Of a stretch of 64,000 nt of DNA, positions 22,809 through 34,235 are shown in pieces. Origin of the DNA: Pollenia angustigena (Eukaryota; Arthropoda; Insecta; Diptera; Polleniidae). Below the pieces are notes generated by a model that saw only the letters and a list, made by a program, of their open reading frames with translations, ran no database searches and had not been told where the DNA came from. Made by a program: the position numbers and the translations under genes. The stretch is from contig OV884059.1 of NCBI GenBank assembly GCA_930367215.1, positions 32,665,882-32,729,881 on the forward strand. The letters are read 5' to 3'. Positions within the stretch are counted from its first letter, which is position 1; every line of letters starts with the position of its first letter.

Positions 22809-25800
22809 TTACTTTAATTTTTTAGCTTCTATATTAGAAGTGGTTGTTTGTGCTTCATCATAAATCAAACGCTCCGTTAAATCCTCACTATCCACAGTCT
22901 CCTCAATACTTAGACCAGTATCCAGGCGTTTCTTATCGACTGGATACAGCCAACGTTGATAAAGATAAATAAGGAATACAACATCATCGCGTAGGCAAGC
23001 GACACGGTGGGCAGTGGGCATAGTTATAATAAATGCAAAAACATCATCAATAAAAGTAATAAAAGCCTTATACATAAATGCTCGCCAAGGCAAATCGGCT
23101 ACAGACTTAAGTTTATAGTTTACAAATAATTGCGGAAGCATAAAGAGGAAACCGAAGGCATAAACACCATTTACCAGGGAATTTAGTGTCCAGGAATACC
23201 AACTGCGGTGTGGTTGAAAGCAAAGCGAATAAATAGCTCCTCCAATACATAAAGGATACAAAAAATAGCTCAGATATCGCATGCCTTGTTTATCAAATTC
23301 TTCTGTTTTCGATTCAGCTGTACCAAAGGCTTTAGTATCGCCGTCATTTTGGCGTTTTCTTATACCTTTAAAAGTGATTTCTAGTTTAAGTATTTTTTTA
23401 CATTTCCACAATTCTATTAGAACTCCAACTCCAGCAGGTATTGAAACTAATAAAGAGCTTTTCTCTTCCAGCAAGTAGAGAAATATGACGATTTGGGAAA
23501 AACAACGCCAAAGCGTAGTACGTGTAGAAAGTCCTTGATAAGATTTTCGTTTGCGCCAGAATATCACATCATTTTTGAAGGAAAGAAAATCGAAAAGAGT
23601 CTGTAAAAGGAAAAATAAATTAAGTTTAAAAATTACGTTGAATTTGTTTCATCTTGCGCTGTAAAAATATTAATAAAAAAAATTTTAAGTTTTAAGAAAT
23701 AGTCTGGCTTATCGTAAATAAAATTTAAAAAAAACCCAAATAATAATATTAACATATTTTTAAAAATGGATGAATGGGTGTATTCCTTAAAATATTTAAA
23801 ATTTCATAAAGCTTACAAATCAAATTTTTCTAGAAAGTGTTTCTTAATAAACGTTTGATAAACATATCTGTGCAATATGAATAGAATCAAAAAAAGTTAA
23901 ATTTTTGTTCGAAAAATTAAAGGACAATACATATCGTCGGTTGATTATTTAATTGTCGTATGTGGATATAAATTACATACGACAATTAAATAATCAACCG
24001 ACGATATATTAAATACTTTGGGAAGAAATAAGATGGAAGAAAAAACGAAAATGATTTATTCCAAATATATGAATTCCATAGTAAAATAAGTTTGTATGTA
24101 CTAGGTAGGTTCATTAGGGATATTTATCTTTATCTTTTATTATCTTTATCTTTTAAGAAATAGTCTGGCTTATCGTAAATAAAATTTAAAAAAAAACCCA
24201 AATAATAATGTTAACATATTTTTAAAAATGGGTGTATTCCTTAAAATATTTAAAATTTCATAAAGCTTACAAATCAAATTTTTCTATGAAAGTTTTTCTT
24301 ATGTGTAGTTTATAGAACACAAGCGCCTTACTCGTCCGTTCAAATTACATTTAAAACAAAAACAAATTTCGAAATTTTGTTTTTGTTTTAAATGTAAGTT
24401 GAACGGACGAGTAAGGCGCTCGTGTTCTATAAACACCACATTAATAAACGTTTGATAAATTAAATATTCGTTTATGAACACGGGGATTACGGCCGTTTTC
24501 ATCATATCAGTGCAATATGAATAGAATCAAAAAAACTTTGGTTAAATTTTTGTTCGAAAAATTAAAGGACAATACATATCGTCGGTTGATTATTTAATTG
24601 TCGTATGTGGGTATAAATTACATACGACAATTAAATAATCAACCGACGATATATTAAATACTTTGGGAAGAAATAAGATGGAAGATGTTTAAGTTAACTG
24701 AAATAATAACTGATTGCTCGGTTAAGGTATAAGGTTGGCTACCTTTTTTAGCAACCTTATTCTTTCGGAGTGCTAACTTATATATTTTATACCGTTAACG
24801 GTTAATAGAACATTGTTTTCGCCATCTTCAAGTTTTGTTGTATCTAAATTAGTTATCGACATAACTACCAAGCGTTCACTACGATTTTTTAAGGTAAATA
24901 AAGCAAACCTTTTTTTGAATTTTAAACAAAATACCAAATTGTCTTTTTATTTCATTTTTTTCCGCCTTGCACACAAACATTTGGTCCTTCGAACCGGATC
25001 TTTGGAAGCTTTTGTCCGGAGGTTTAATAAATTTTATTATTTTTCATTTTAAGAAGATCGACGTCTTTGTGTTTTCAACCACCGGGTACATACACACATC
25101 CATACATCACCTAAGTATAGTACATACCTACCTACATCTGTTTCAACAGTTAAATTTTTATATTTGATAAAAAACGAAAATGATTTATTCCAAATATATG
25201 AATTCCATAGTAAAATAAGTTTGTATGTACTAGGTAGGTTCATTAGGGATATTAATCTTTATTTGCCCATGTAATGTCAAATTAATTTATTAAATTTTTG
25301 AAGCTTGTTTTAATTTTTTCCTACTTTCTTTTGTTTGAAGTTATTTGGGGTTTAAAGTTGAGAACAAAATTTCTAATGACTTTAAATTGTACTTATTCGA
25401 CCACGATTAAAACAAAATTTATTTCAGATTTATAAAGATTATAAAGATTAAATAAAAAACAATCAATATTCCTTAAAAAGAAATAAGAATTCTTTCGCAC
25501 ATCGGAAATAGGCAGTTAGATTTTTGCTAAAGTTTTAAGCACTTTGTTGAAACAGTACGTATTATTAAAAAAAATTATTTTAATTTTTTTGTAAAGCCAT
25601 ATTTCGTTTCATTTCGAATTCTCGTAACTGTGGGGTAATTCCGTAACTTTTTAACGATAAAAACTTGTCGTTAAGTAGAAAATTTTTATTTAAAAATACT
25701 CAAAATTTCAAAAAAAACATTTTTAAAAACATGAACACATACCCCCATACCCATAAAAAATATTTTTTTATATGAAAGGTTTATTGGACAAATTTTCATT

Positions 25801-26892
25801 GAAAACTCGTTTCATAGCCCTGTTATAAACCTATGAATATCACTGCCAATATTCAAATTAATTTTATTTTTTTTTTTTTTAATTTATTTCTTCTGTACTT
25901 TATTGCCTTTTGTACTTACATGAATACTAGCCAAAAATATAGTCGCCAATAAGAAATAAAGATTTGTGTCGGACAATACCGATTTTACTTCTTCAACATC
26001 ATTCTTCGTGAAACCCATTTGAAGCATCATTTTCATAGCATGCTCAATCATTAGCATTAAACGTAATTTGCCAATGCTCATTGGACGGAAATGGAAAGTA
26101 ACAGAAAATAAAGTCATGTTGCGATTAACTAGTACTAAATTTTTCAGCCGCATATTGAAAAAGTCAGTCTTTAAAATTGGTAAAATCTGTTGATGACGAT
26201 TAACATGTATCAGTTGTGCCATTTCAGGAGGTACATCTTTTGAGGACAGTGAGATCAGATCGGTAAGTAGTGAAACATGTACTTCAGACATAATATGTGT
26301 TATAGGCTTTACTACAGCCGTTGAAGCCTTTTTTACTTTGGACTCCTTTTGCTGGTCTTTCTGTAAGAAAAAATAGCATAAGACAGTTTTTTTCAATCCT
26401 TTTAGTTTAATTCTACTTAAAGCTTGTCACTAAAAAATCACTTACATTACTCTCTCCTAATAAATTAAATGCTTCTGCTTTTGGTACCATATACTCCGTG
26501 ACACTTAAACTGTGTATTACAGTTGGCCCATCTCTTTTTAGAGTCTTCCATTCCAAAGGTTCACCTTCCAGAGCCAAGACCACTTGAAAATGTAAAGTAC
26601 CATTGCGTCTCGTTTTCGATGGCACTTGAATTTCATAGTCTTTCTCATAATGTTCCCAATAATTGAAGTTCTGTATGGATTCCAGTTTTGTTACCTCTGT
26701 GGAAATAGGATTCGCACTTGTCGAGCTAAACAAGGCCAATTGCATACGTGGTTTATTTGTTAGAAATGATGTGTAGCAAGGAATATCGCTACACTTCAGT
26801 GTAGTAAACAATTGAGCCATCATCCACATTGAGTGACCGATGTAGCCGAGGAACGCTACACCCAAAATTGTGGAAATCGATGGAAGTGCCAT
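22809..26892 (-). CDS. CLPTM1L: CLPTM1L-like lipid scramblase (cleft lip and palate TM protein 1-like)
   Basis: Three exons, 26446-26892, 25920-26360 and 22809-23600, join in phase 0 to 559 codons; human CLPTM1L is about 538 residues. The start at 26892 gives MALPSISTILGVAFLGYIGH, aligning with the human N-terminal membrane anchor; an ATG 16 codons upstream is also possible. Family signatures are QVPSKTRRNGTLHF in exon 1, VLSDTNLYFLLATIF in exon 2, and LWRCFSQIVIFLYLL, SYFLYPLCIGGAIYSL, YAFGFLFMLPQLFVNYKLKS and VVFLIYLYQRWLYPVDK in exon 3. CLPTM1L family proteins are multipass ER proteins; the human one flips glucosaminyl-phosphatidylinositol during GPI synthesis. Intron 1 is 85 bp, while intron 2 is 2.3 kb and full of duplicated palindromes. 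No lesion was found. Confidence 0.95.
23931..24007. repeat. perfect palindrome, 33-bp arms, 11-bp loop (copy 1)
   Basis: Arms are 23931-23963 and 23975-24007, beginning ATATCGTCGGTTGATTATTT and ending with its exact reverse complement. It would form a strong hairpin in RNA or single-stranded DNA. Confidence 0.9.
24303..24437. repeat. foldback element, ~60-bp arms
   Basis: The arm GTTTATAGAACACAAGCGCC continues through TTACTCGTCCGTTCAA and TTACATTTAAAACAAAAACA. It is mirrored on the other side of a short TTTCGAAA centre with two or three mismatches. It is absent from the first copy of the surrounding duplication, so it inserted later. A related piece, TTTATAGAACACGAGCGC, lies at about 30556. 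Confidence 0.8.
24576..24652. repeat. perfect palindrome, copy 2
   Basis: Arms 24576-24608 and 24620-24652 are identical in sequence to the palindrome at 23931, differing by one base in the 11-base loop. Confidence 0.9.
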
Positions 26893-27355
26893 TTTTATGC
26901 AGTTTTCGATAAATTTTCGTCCATTAAATTTGGGAAACAATCAGAAAACGCCTCGCAAAGTTGAAAAAAAAAGTCGAACAGCTGTATTATTGATTGACAA
27001 CTGACAGCCGGTTGTATTATCTTCTTCTTATTTTATTAGTTCACAATTCGTTGATATCAGAAGCAAGCCGTAACGGCGCGGCTGACGGCTAGCCACTCAG
27101 CCTATTTTTTCGACAAGCAGCGCCGCCGCCGATATACTCGGCTGATCGACGGCTCAATTGCTAGCTGATTATCTTTTTTTCTATTAAGCCAAAATTGGTT
27201 ATTCAATTAATTTTTGGTATTTTTTAATATTATTGAAGTTAGTGAAAGTTACGAAAATCGATATTTAATTAATTTTGTAGCACTGTTGCCATATACAAAT
27301 ACTTAAAGAGTTTTAACGAAACTTTTTTGTATTTTACATGTGGAAAAGGGGGTTA
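26893..27355. other. upstream region of CLPTM1L
   Basis: Holds the presumed promoter of the minus-strand gene. A GC-rich patch near 27070-27160 contains CGGCGCGGCTGACGGCTAGC and an interrupted GCCGCCGCCG run. No TATA box could be assigned with confidence. Confidence 0.4.
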
Positions 27356-27480
27356 AGGCCCGTTTTCACAATTAACCGATAGCTAAAGGTAGGATTTTAT
27401 CGGCCGTATAAAAGTGTTCCATTATTACAACATTACTTTAACATACCAGGTCGGATAAACCTTAATTTACTTGATTGCTC
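27356..27480. repeat. one-ended MITE fragment
   Basis: GGCCCGTTTTCACAATTAAC followed by CGATAGCTAAAGGTAGGATT and TTATCGGCCGTAT closely matches the left end of the MITE at 56249. No mirrored right end was found, so this copy is truncated or rearranged. Confidence 0.7.
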
Positions 27481-27589
27481 AATTTAGGTTAAAGTAAAGT
27501 TTTTATAATTTTTTATAAAAAATAATGGACCACAAACTTAATAAATAAATAACAATTAAAAATGAATTAATTTACTATTTTAAAATGCC

Positions 27590-28250
27590 TGATGTTGTCC
27601 ATATAGTCGTTAATGACCACATGAAAGGCATTGTCGTTTGTATTTTCTTTGATGACTATATAGACGACAATGTATTCTACTTTGACGTCAACGATTGCGT
27701 AAAGGACAATGTCGATAAAGTTGCAGGAGTTACAGCTTACACGACAATGTCGCCTATAAACCCAAATGAATAGTTAAAAATATACAATAGCACATATATG
27801 TTTTTAAAATCATACCTTAGTCGTTGAGTTCTCAGACTTGACTGAATGATTTTCTTCACTTTGCTTTGGAAGACAGCTTACAAGACAATGTCGCTCATAT
27901 TGTCGTGCTTAGAAGTTGATAAAGGACACCTTACAAGACACTGTCGGTCATGTTGTCGTGCATACAATTTAATACAGGACAGCTTAAAAGACACTGTCGT
28001 GTATAGTTGTTGATAGAGGATACCTTACAAGAAAATGTCTGTCATGTTGTCGTGGATAAGTTTTAGCAAAAGACAACTTGAAAGACAATGTCGGTCATGT
28101 CGTCGTTTATTAACTTCTTCAAAAGACAGTGCACTAGACAATGCCGAGTATTTTGTCGTCCACCACATTTTCCTCAAAATTGTCTTCCAGAAATCCTAAG
28201 TGATAGAAGACATGTCGTGCATAAATTGTTGACGACAATGTCGTCGACGG
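27590..28250. repeat. degenerate tandem repeats built on GACAATGTCG
   Basis: From 27870 five or six units of about 55 bases follow each other. Each has a core like CTTACAAGACAATGTCGGTC followed by ATGTTGTCGTG and an AT-rich spacer. Looser copies extend upstream to 27590. GACAATGTC is partly self-complementary. The open frames across it result from the repeat, and no protein is supported. Confidence 0.7.
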
Positions 28251-28260
28251 CAGTTTGGCC

Positions 28261-28697
28261 AACAGGGAAGTTACATGCACAAAAGCGTAGATGCCTTGAG
28301 GCGTCAGCTGATTTTGACAAATTAAATTTTATTTTTACTTGTGCTGCTGCTGCATAAAAAGCGTTGCATGTAACTTGAAACGTAGAACGCAATTAAGGTT
28401 ATAAAAGCATGCGCTGCGTTATGGACCTCCAGCTTTAGATATAGAAATGTGTGTACCTTGATTAAATCAAAGTAAATATGTACATACATACACATTTACA
28501 TTCATATGTATATTTTTGTATCAAAATTAATAAACTTTTTAGTTTTTATTTTTAACTTACTGAGCTACCTAAACAAGAGCGGCAAGCGTTTTTTTAAACT
28601 TTAAAATTCTAATTCCAATACATTTTCAATAAAATAAAACCACCAAGCGATCTATAAAATCAGATTTTCCAGCCGGGTGGTGTTAAATTAGCGTTCT
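28261..28697. other. unassigned DNA
   Basis: No feature recognised. A short TACATACATACACATTTACA tract lies near 28480. Confidence 0.5.
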
Positions 28698-29240
28698 TAG
28701 AGTTGTGTCGTTCCGGAACGACCTAGTTCCATTGAATGATTCCCTACAAGGAACGGTGCGGACTTTTTCAATAGTTCATTTTTTGTCGTTCCTCGTTCCG
28801 CAATTGCAATCCGTTGGATGATCACATGTATTTTTGTAGGGTTATTTTTTGTGTATTGATCAATGTGGCCGACTTTTGTGTATTTTTGTCTTGACATATA
28901 AAAAATTTCTAATTAAATCAATTACTAATGTGATCCAAAGCAATATACTTTAGCAATATAGGTACCACTCATTTTTATTTGTAATTACATATATTTCACA
29001 AACATTTTAAAAAATACATAATTCTTATGTAGGTAGTTATTACGCCACACATAAAAACAAACAATAACAAATATTTGATTGTTGACGTTTTAACGAACGA
29101 CAGAGAAGTTTTTTCGTTCCTCGTTCATTCATTGTTCAAAGTAAAAACCGGAACGATGAACGCAAGGAACGACCTAGTTCCTTTGATCTTTCGGATCGGT
29201 CGGAACGATTCCACAAAAGGAACGATTTTGCCCAACTCTA
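28698..29240. mobile_element. hAT-type MITE, 543 bp
   Basis: Ends TAGAGTTGTGTCGTTCCGG and, inverted, TAGAGTTGGGCAAAATCGTT. An exact 8-bp duplication AGCGTTCT flanks it (28690-28697, 29241-29248). Subterminal GGAACGA / TCGTTCC motifs recur at both ends, as expected for transposase-binding sites. Non-coding. Confidence 0.92.
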
Positions 29241-29248
29241 AGCGTTCT

Positions 29249-30104
29249 AAAGGTTTGTTTCGTATAAACTGTGTGAAAATGAAAAGTTTTGACATGAACT
29301 GTTATATAAAGTTGTCAGATTTGGCGATTTTCAAACTTGTTTGGCGACTCAATTTTTCGACATGGCGATATGTTGTCGATTTATAAAACAGTTAGCGATT
29401 TTGTTGGTTTTTTTTTTTTTTTTTGATGAGCCATGAATTAATTTTGAAATTCGTTAAATTTAATACTCCACTATTTTTATGTATAAAATCCGAGGCATTC
29501 ATATGTATGGTCAGTATTTAAAACTAAATTATGTTGAAATGGCAGATGAAAATTGTCTTTCATAATATAAAGTGCTCTTAAAGGAAAAAATAAACAAAAT
29601 TCCTTAAAACATTAATATATTAGAAGTTTATGATCATTTTTCCTTTATAAAATGTTACAATTTGTTATCACATATAAAACTCGGTTGTGTTAAAGATATT
29701 TTAAAGATTTTTATGAATCCTAACGTACCTTTGGATGTTATGAAACACAATGGAAAAAACTACAATTTCATAATCTTTTTGAATATTTGGCGTATCTTAG
29801 TGATAGGGAACAATTTTTTTTTAGGATTCAAAAAAAATTTATAATAATTTTAAAAAATATGTTTTTTATTATTAAAAACTTAAAAATACGACCCTTTGGC
29901 GAAAATGCTCAAAATTAATCTGACAACACCGGTGGACGCCATCTCAATTTCAAAATTTTCCATCACTGCTGGAAAGTGTTCATTATAGTGATGCTTTTTG
30001 AGCTTTTTTTTTTATTGAGACTATTTAAAAGGGCCAAATCCCAAATCAGAAAAATATCAGGCTTAAGTTTTGATTATGCATTTATTTTTAATTTTTAAAT
30101 AGTA
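29249..30104. other. unassigned AT-rich DNA
   Basis: Includes a poly-T run near 29407. No gene or repeat ends recognised. Confidence 0.5.
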
Positions 30105-30240
30105 CTAGCTTTTACCCGTGACTTCGTTCACGTGAAAATTAGAGACAGATTTAAAGAAAACGGTGTATCCTATTAACAATTTGAAGAAATTTTATGTAGA
30201 TTTCTACAACTACACTTATTTTATTATAAAATATACAACA
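30105..30240 (-). mobile_element. Helitron 3'-end fragment
   Basis: On the minus strand it reads GAACGAAGTCACGGGTAAAA then GCTAG followed by T, with a GTGAACGAAGTCAC hairpin just before. This is a Helitron 3' end. The body is cut by the next Helitron, which starts at 30241. Confidence 0.7.
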
Positions 30241-30505
30241 CTAGCGGGCCCGTTGCCTGCTTCGCACGGCAAAACAAAATAAGAAAAAAAAAACACACTT
30301 GTTTTTAATAAAGTTGGTTTTCCTGCGGCAAAAACACACTCACTTCACATACGCACCGCACACACATGCGTTATCAGATTTCAACCAAACTTCATATAAA
30401 CCATATATGGGCCACTGCATACGTATAAGTTTGGTTGAAATCGCACGACGCGTTTATGAGTAGTTCGGCGACGTACATATACGGACTTATTTTTATATAT
30501 ATAGA
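30241..30505 (-). mobile_element. short non-autonomous Helitron, 265 bp
   Basis: The minus strand starts TCTATATATATAAAAATAAG after an A and ends GGCAACGGGCCCGCTAG before a T, i.e. TC...CTAG inserted between A and T. A GC hairpin sits just before the 3' end. No coding capacity. Confidence 0.85.
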
Positions 30506-30773
30506 TTATAGGAATTATTATTTTTCACCAACAGATACATATTCTAATGTTTGGTTTATAGAACACGAGCGCATTAGATTTGAGTACTCGATACTATTGA
30601 GCAACCGACATTCAACTGATTATAATATAATATTATGAAAAGCAAGGGATCGCCAAATATAAATATTCCTGCCACTGGTCCATATGTAATCTGTATTGCA
30701 AATTTAGCAAAAAGATGAAAAGTACCTAATTTTAGGCCCCAAAAAAGTATACTGTATGTTAATATAGGGTATA

Positions 30774-30993
30774 GGGGGGTGTGATGGAAATCGCAAACGC
30801 AAAACGCCAGAATTTGGAGGCTGTTTATAATACACTTTTAATCAAATTTTCATAATTTTTGTTATAAAATTCTGTTTAATAGATAAATGTTTGTATAATA
30901 TTTGTCATAAAATTCTTTTATTACAGAAATCTTACTAAAAAACGACTTTTTAAATTCTTGCGTTTTGCGTTTGCGATTTCCAGCACACCCCTG
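30774..30993. repeat. short inverted-repeat element (MITE), copy 2
   Basis: The right end, inverted, is CAGGGGTGTGCTGGAAATCG, mirrored at the left by GGGGGGTGTGATGGAAATCG. It continues with CAAACGCAAAACGC on both strands. The interior matches copy 1 at 362-571 (TTTGTCATAAAATTCTTTT and others). Confidence 0.8.
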
Positions 30994-31009
30994 ATAATCT
31001 GTATGTACA

Positions 31010-31609
31010 TTAGAGCGACTCAAGTTGTATGGAAGCAAAATTCGTGCTCGATGACATTTTAAATATTTCGGCTCCAGGGTTGACCTCTCGTGAGCTGGAC
31101 CAGTTTGAAAAAGAGTATATTTTTGCATGTTTTGTTATTTTAAGAATCTGTTTCCTTACCAACATATACAAGTTGGGTATCGTAAGAAAGTTTTTTTAAA
31201 GGCGCGACCAACTGTATATAAAATTTGTCGATGTCCTTTTTCCAAGGATTTTCTGTAAAAAACATGGTTTTTGAATTTTTTGTTCGGGGTTGTTTGTAAT
31301 AAAAGTGCCAAATTAACATATTTTAATCTTTAGTCGATTTAATTAAATACGTGTCTCAGCTTTTTTTGAAATTCGTGCTAATTCGCGTTTTGACAAAAAT
31401 GCAATGGGGTGGTAACTCTTCGTTTTAAATAGGGCAATATGGGTACCAAATTTTATCTTTTGCCAAGTATATCATCTTTGTATGTAAATAATTTAGATTT
31501 GTGAAAATTAGATGCATTTTACACGGTGCTCTGGAATATAAATGCAATTTTGTAGTAACTCTAATATGATAGCGGATTTAGTTTCTAGATCATGTATGGA
31601 TGAAAATAG
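31010..31609 (+). repeat. dispersed repeat family C, copy 2
   Basis: Same start, TTAGAGCGACTCAAGTTGTA, and end as the copy at 21413, with an internal deletion of about 30 bases near the front. Confidence 0.75.
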
Positions 31610-32644
31610 GACTAAAGAAAGAAAATAGGAAAGGATCCACGACTTTTTGGCGTTATATTTTTTTTCGCAAATTAAAAAAAAATCAGGTCGTGGACAGTGT
31701 TGCCAAAAAATACACTTTTTCCCAAAAAGATACATAACGAAAAAAAACTTGAAAATCTATTTATAAAATTTAACATTTATTAACATACTCTTTTATTTCA
31801 TATTTAATGAGTATTGTAAAGAAAATGATCAGGTATGTTTTAGGTTTCGACTCGAATTGAAAATGAAAATTTTTTTGGAATCTGCATAATTCATAAATTG
31901 GTCTTCTCAAATCCACATGTTTTTGTGTATTCGAAGTTTTTGTTCAAAAAAACTTTAGTTGAACTAAAGATCGCTGATTTGCCAACCGCAGCATTATAGC
32001 AAAGTCTTATATTTATTAAATCGTGAAAGCTGTTAAGAATCACAGGAAAAAAGCTTCTATCGCGAATATGGCTAAAATTCGTGAAAAATTCCAAACTTTT
32101 AAACAAATACTAAAATTAATTTGAAATATAAATGGGTAAAAAAAAAAAATGTCGGAAAGTAACAAAAAAAAATTCCAAAAAGCAAAATTTCGCGAAAATT
32201 TTTAATATTTCGCCATAAAATTCATTTAAAGTCCCTAAAACAATAAAGAATGGCAAAAATTCGTTAAAAATTACTAAACTAGCGGAAATGAGCACAGTAT
32301 ACTTTTTAGTATTAATCGTTTAAGCTGTAAAGAATTAGAAAACTAACAGGAACAAATCGCGTTTATCGCGAACATGGCTAAAATTCGCGAAACTTTGCAA
32401 AATTTTAAACAAACTCAAAAACTAGTTTAAGACCGCTTAATCGATTGAAAAAACAACTTGCCGGAAAATAACATAAAAAGTGTTAAACAAATTAGCTATA
32501 TTTTGATGTAAATCAATAAAAAGGTATATTTTAAAATTTAGGTTAGTTAGGGCCTTTTGCGATTTAGGTAACGAAAATACCCGGATACCATATAAATTCA
32601 TTTTTATAATTATTTAGGTCATAAATATTAGGTATGTTTTTACT
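31610..32644. other. unassigned, with a ~309-bp degenerate repeat
   Basis: The motif ATGGCTAAAATTCG with a TCGCGAA-like prefix occurs near 32058 and again near 32367, each with similar flanks (CTTTTAAACAAA). No gene seen. Confidence 0.5.
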
Positions 32645-33110
32645 AAGGCGATTATATCCAAAAAGTTCATATAAATTTCCTGAAAATAAAAAAGATGTTC
32701 ATTATTCTTCAGAACATCTTAGTACTACTAGTAATCATCGATTAATGTGGATCATATGTTTAAACATCCTTAATCAACCCATTGAAAAGGCCAGCGCAAG
32801 AAGCCTGATGATCATTGTTTTCGTTCTTTTGAGCTTTCAAAAGTTGTTTACATACACATTTTTTCCTTTTGCTTTGTAAGGCGATGATATCCAAAAAGTT
32901 CATATAAATTTCCTGAAAATAAAAAAGATGTTCATTATTCTTCAGAACATCTTAGTACTACTAGTAATCATAGATTAATGTGGATCATATGTTTAAACAT
33001 CCTTAATCAACCCATTGAAAAGGCCAGCGCAAGAAGCCTGATGATCATTTTTTTCGTTCTTTTGAGCTTTCAAAAGTTGTTTACATACACATTTTTTCTT
33101 TTTGCTTTGT
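32645..33110. repeat. 233-bp sequence in tandem duplicate
   Basis: The two copies start AAGGCGAT at 32645 and 32878. They are almost identical through TCATATAAATTTCCTGAAAA, GGCCAGCGCAAGAAGCCTGA and CATACACATTTTTT. The near identity marks a recent duplication. The frame across the first copy breaks in the second and does not resemble a protein family. Confidence 0.9.
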
Positions 33111-33431
33111 ATATGTGGTAGTAAGTTTTTGACAGCTTAAAAGAAAAAGTTTTTTGTTTTTGTACAAGTAAGCAGACCTGATAGATGGGCCCTTGTCCTT
33201 AATGCTTTCTTTCTTCATTATTAAGGCTTCTATTGTATTAGTTTTGAGTCGGCAACGATGATCGGTCTTCTAATATTTTATTTCTGTACATTTTACGTCC
33301 AGATTCAGAAGATACGAAAAATGTCAGGATTATACATGGTACTTGAAGTCATCAAGATACGAAAAATGTATCTTTCGTATCCTAATGGCAGCACTGGTCG
33401 TGGATCATTTCTTTTTTTTTTTTCTTTCTAT
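33111..33431. other. unassigned DNA
   Basis: Contains two GATACGAAAAATGT motifs about 40 bases apart (near 33312 and 33356). Nothing else recognised. Confidence 0.5.
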
Positions 33432-33895
33432 TGCACTATTTAAAACGAAGGGTTACCATCCCATTACATTTTTGTCAAAACGCGAACTAGCACGAATTTC
33501 AAAAAAAACTGAGACACGTATTTAATTAAATCGACTGAAGATTAAAATATGTTAATTTGGCACTTTTATTACAAACAACCCCGAACAAAAAATTCAAAAA
33601 CCATTTTTTTACAGAAAATCTTTAAAAAAAGCACATGAATGATCGTCCTTGGACAAATTTTATATACAGTTAACGCGCCTTAAAAAAACCTTTCTTACGA
33701 TACCCAACTTGTATGTTGGTAAAGAAACAGATTCATAAATTAACAAAATATGCAAAAATATACCCTTTTTCAAGCTGGTTCACGAGAGATCAAAGCGGGA
33801 GCCGAAATATTTAAAATGTCACCTTAAAAAAGTCCAAGGTTCATTTTTAGGAGTGTACATCGACCACTTTTTTTGGTGAGTCGCTCTAATATGTA
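33432..33895 (-). repeat. dispersed repeat family C, copy 3 (inverted, truncated)
   Basis: The minus strand begins at 33895 with the family start TTAGAGCGACTC. It runs to the AAACGAAGGGTTACC region, lacking the final third. Confidence 0.75.
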
Positions 33896-34235
33896 TGTTA
33901 TTGGTTTTGTAGATAGGACCGTTTGTTACTTGTTAATAAAATTGCTAATTTTGGTCGAAAGACTCCAACATATTTTGTGGACATTTGTGTTGATGCAATA
34001 CATTAGAATTAATAATTGTTATTTGTTGGTTAGTTAGGGACGTTGCGTTTTAGGTAATGAGATGTAATAGATTGTTTCGATTTAAAAACATATTTTTATA
34101 TGTAAAATCATGATGCAATGAAATTATTACAATTTTTTTTTAATTTTATTATTTAAATTATTCGCTCTAACATACCAAAAAATAATTAAATGAGATAGAT
34201 ATTAAAACTAAACCTTAAAACGTCCTATCTGTACC
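33896..34235. other. 3' flank of Bap60
   Basis: AT-rich, likely includes the 3' untranslated region. No other feature. Confidence 0.5.

Larger units (their letters stand above)
23690..24690. repeat. direct duplication with palindromes inside CLPTM1L intron 2
   Basis: The block starting AAGAAATAGTCTGGCTTATC occurs at about 23693 and again at about 24156. It runs to AAATACTTTGGGAAGAAATA in both. The second copy is longer because a foldback element (24303-24437) and about 60 further bases are inserted. A linker at 24041-24135 reappears at about 25168-25262. All of it is intronic. Confidence 0.85.

Noticed and set aside
27585..27773. An acidic 62-residue protein
   Set aside because: The repetitive VV/DD pattern comes from the tandem GACAATGTCG-type DNA repeats.
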